From the NCBI GenBank assembly GCA_009602725.1, contig WELB01000008.1, positions 461,534 through 525,533 on the forward strand: a stretch of 64,000 bases of DNA, in the 5' to 3' direction. Source of the stretch: Spirogloea muscicola. Taxonomy: Eukaryota > Streptophyta > Zygnematophyceae > Spirogloeales > Spirogloeaceae. The position numbers and the translations under genes were made by a program. This document shows, one piece after another, positions 61,335 through 64,000 of the stretch. How positions within the stretch are numbered: position 1 is the first letter of the stretch; every line of letters begins with the position of its first letter. A model generated the notes under the pieces. It was not told where the DNA came from and made no database searches. It saw only the letters and a list, made by a program, of their open reading frames with translations.

Positions 61335-63945
61335 TCATCGCGAAGGATCTCCGTCAGACAGAATATCATCCAGTAGTGGCCGCTCAAGCTCTCCACCAAA
61401 CACAGGCCTCAGATAGTTGTGGTCCACCCATCTAAAAGTGCCGTGAAACCCATCAGAGGACGGCCTATGCTCGGAAGACCGGTCGGAGAGGTCCGGCTCG
61501 CTCTTCTCGTTTGCCAGCTCCAACAACCGCTGGCTCTGTGCCGACCTGCTTGTCGCCAGGCCCTGGACCAGCCCGAGGCTGCGCACGAGTGGCCCAGTGG
61601 CCCCACCAAAGATCAACGTCGTTGTCACCACAATGTACAGTGTCGTCGTCTCCAATGCCAGATTCTCGGACGGCATGTTGATTGCCAGTGCATACGCGAT
61701 CGCACCGCGAAGCCCCGAGACCCACATCACAAGCTTCATGCTGTTGCTTATTTTTCTTGACCTGCACGGTGACTTTTACTTCTCAGTCGAGTAGCGCGGC
61801 AGAGCAGAGTCCACAAGACATAGGAGTCATGAGATGATCTTCCACGTGGTCAGCACCTCTGCTGACAGTGTCACAGCGGCACACTTCGCTTTGTGACCTG
61901 ACACCGCCACAGGGATCCAGACCCACCTGCCTTTGTTGGCCAACCAGGCAAGAGGGTAGATGTTGAGGGCTCTCGAGAGAAGACAAAGCGGAAGTGCCGA
62001 GATAAGGAGGCCAAAGTCTGCCTCATGCTCCATGATGACGACCTGCATGCCCAGGTACGCGTAGACGAAGATCTCCGCGGTGTAGGCCAGCGCCTCAAAT
62101 GCATGCTTGGTGCTGACACGGCTCGCCTCGGAGATATTGTGGTAGCTGTAGTGTGCTCCGCAGATGCCACAGAAAAAGAGCGCCATGATGCCCGAGAGGC
62201 CCAGCACCTCTGCAACAGAATATGAGATGTACGCCGAGAGGAGGATGAAGGCAAGCTCGAAGCGTGCGTATTCGGTGTCGCTGTCCACCTGCTTCAGGAG
62301 GAAGGCGAAGGCGAGAGACACCAGAATGCCCAGGAGAATGGACCCGACTGTGATGACGCAGAACCATCCTGGAGGCGAGATGAAGACAAGTGGAGAATAA
62401 GAAAGAAATGTCGAAGTAAACTGGCCATGGTGGTTTGCCCCTGTAACAGTAAGTGCTACATTGCGTGAGACAACTCATACTCAGCATATAACAATGACAA
62501 CATGAGGTCTCTCCTATCATGCCACACGATGACTGCCATGATGCACATCTGCTTGGTTTGCAAGAAGGGTCTCATTGAACGCCCCAGGTCCCCAGACTTC
62601 AGGTCCAGAGACGCAGCACTGACCTATGGCGAGGAATATGGTGCCCATGGAGAACTCTTTACCGACAAATGACTCCTGTAGGTGGAGGACCCACCCCAAC
62701 ATGCCTTACACTCATGTCAGCCAGACCCGTGTGCACGCAGTGGGAGGTGCATGCGACGTGCACAGAATGGTCTCGGTCTAGTCTGCAGCAATTTGGAGTC
62801 TCTTCCTGGGAGCTACCGTAAAGAAGCAAGTCCTTGCTTTTGGATCCTAGACCATGACGCCTGCACCGGTTTGAGAGCACAAAACCTCACAAAGGTGCGG
62901 AAGAGGACAATAGAGACGGCATCGTTGACCAGGCTCTCGCCAAACACCAGGTTGTAGAGGAGCGGCGGCGCTTGGACATCTGTGAGAAAGGCGAGAGTGA
63001 GCATGGGTGGCAATGTTCAGCAAGCGTGCCTCCATCAGCATCCTAAACTGCAAACACGGTGGTTGACATTTCCAGTGCGTCGAGCACGATACAAATATCC
63101 ACCTTCACTCTTGAGAAGTAATTGTTGTCCTCAGTGTCACCTTGGAAGATGGAGAGGGTGCCGACGGGGTCGATGGCCGAGACGAGGGACCCGAACATGA
63201 GGCTCTCGAGCAGCGGCGAGCGCGGCGAGAGGTGCGTGACGAGGCCGGCCTCGAAGAGCAGGTACGTGGCGAGGCCGTAGCAGAGCGTCGAGATGATGGT
63301 GCCCACGACCGCAAAGAGGATGATGGTCGTGAAGTTGCGGAAGAAGTCCTGCGGCAGAGCCGCCACCGCGCAGCGTCGGCCGAACGCCGGCCGAGGCAGG
63401 CCGCAGCAGCGGCTGCGCTGGCGGTGGCGGACACAAAACTTCTTCATGAGGGCATAACCGGCATTGAAGGCATGATTGGATGTTGGATTTGGATAATTGG
63501 CAAACCTTCTTCTTGAGGGCGTAGCCGGCGTTGAAGATGATGATGGGGAGGAGGGCGTAGAAGAAGAGGGCGGAGTCGAAGCTGAGGTCCACGTCGGCGC
63601 CCAGCGCCGTCGTCATGCCGCCCACCGCCATGCCCAGCAGCATTGCGCTCGCTGCCGTCGCGTCAAGGTGGGGCATAGCGCCCGTCAGAGGAAACCCTAA
63701 ATCCTGAACCCCAAACCCTAAACCTGAATCTGAAATGCTAGCGTGGAGGGCACCGCCCTGACGCTGCGGCGAGGATGTGGCGCAGCCGATGGCACAGCTG
63801 GCGCCGCCGGCGCCGCCAGCGCACCTGACTCTGGGAGGTAGACGAAGGCGCACTTCTTGGTGACATACGCCACGACGAGCGCGACGACCATGAGGAAGGA
63901 GCAGACGAGCGCCGCCGCCGGCGCACCCTGCTGCTGGCCCGCCAT
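61335..63945 (-). CDS. Endosomal Na+(K+)/H+ antiporter, NHX5/NHX6 type
   Basis: These antiporters exchange cytosolic Na+ or K+ for lumenal H+ in Golgi, trans-Golgi and endosomes. The ATG at 63945 gives MAGQQQGAPAAALVCSFLMV and a first membrane span ending YLPES. Exon 1 ends at 63825 and exon 2 begins at 63651 with SAMLLGMAVGGM, restoring PESAS in phase; exon 2 contains ALLPIIIFNAGYALKKK, the amiloride-site region. Later exons give FFRNFTTIILFAVVGTIIST and FGSLVSAIDPVGTLSIFQGD (about 63140-63345), LLYNLVFGESLVNDAVSIVL (about 62910-62965), FELAFILLSAYISYSVAEVL with GLSGIMALFFCGICGAHYSY (about 62150-62260), and MWVSGLRGAIAYALAINMPS (about 61670-61725). The tail HGTFRWVDHNYLRPVFGG, unlike the vacuolar NHX1 class, supports the endosomal group. 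The stop is at 61335. The gene continues to near the window edge only as upstream flank. Confidence 0.93.
63691..63730. repeat. Telomere-like block in NHX intron 1
   Basis: On the minus strand this reads TTTAGGGTTTGGGGTTCAGG then ATTTAGGGTTT. It lies inside the first intron of the antiporter (63652-63824), about 40-80 bases before the acceptor. Confidence 0.85.
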
Positions 63946-64000
63946 GCCGGCGGCGGCGGCAGCGGCGGGGTGCAGGCGCTCCGCACGAATCGACACCGCC

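Overview
The window is nuclear DNA from a photosynthetic green-lineage eukaryote. The genes are broken by many GT-AG introns of roughly 100-500 bases, exons near gene starts are very GC-rich, telomere-like TTTAGGG blocks occur, and many products are plastid or plant types: soluble starch synthase III, a RETICULATA-related protein, an EGY3-type S2P relative, a plastid YceD homolog, a Rubisco-LSMT-like SET protein and MurF. MurF together with a GH9 endoglucanase carrying a CBM49 domain and a taximin-type peptide suggests an early-diverging streptophyte alga or a prasinophyte. The species is inference; I cannot name it from sequence alone.

Layout. 1-1640: repeats and retroelement tails. 1690-2833 (+): ELO fatty-acid elongase. 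3616-8609 (-): GH9 endoglucanase with a long proline-rich linker and CBM49. 8610-11808: GC-rich DNA and hairpin repeats. 11809-16359 (-): starch synthase III. 16982-18614 (+): ribosomal protein eL43 (L37a). 19209-20250 (-): reticulon-domain protein. 20260-24900: a repeat island with the longest LINE-like remnant. 24943-26902 (+): pterin-4a-carbinolamine dehydratase. 29052-30291 (+): RETICULATA-related protein. 31308-34570 (-): EGY3-like pseudoprotease. 35625-38201 (-): MurF, divergent from a large DExH RNA helicase at 38949-46719 (+). 47235-48448 (-): YceD/DUF177. 50379-51264: assembly gap. 51779-52671 (+): taximin-like peptide. 53586-55950 (-): homocysteine S-methyltransferase. 56943-57408 (+): small membrane protein. 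57612-60694 (+): SET-domain methyltransferase. 61335-63945 (-): NHX5/6-type Na+/H+ antiporter.

The genes are ordinary single-copy nuclear genes on both strands and do not form an operon or a defence island. The common themes are plastid biology (starch, peptidoglycan-type ligase, rRNA biogenesis, membrane proteases) and wall and endomembrane functions. Between genes lies a dispersed family of 5'-truncated LINE-like tails ending in a conserved coding tail (LSDLYVLTRGY then stop), often followed on the same strand by copies of a GGCTGG...CCAGCC hairpin module.

The observations I rate highest are the taximin-like peptide built from three tiny exons, the hairpin module linked to the LINE tails, an in-frame 30-bp duplication that copies a splice donor in starch synthase, telomere-like blocks placed at gene starts or in first introns, and nuclear MurF. 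All exon boundaries were read by eye. First exons are uncertain for ELO, reticulon, PCD, HMT, the SET gene and the N-terminus of starch synthase.
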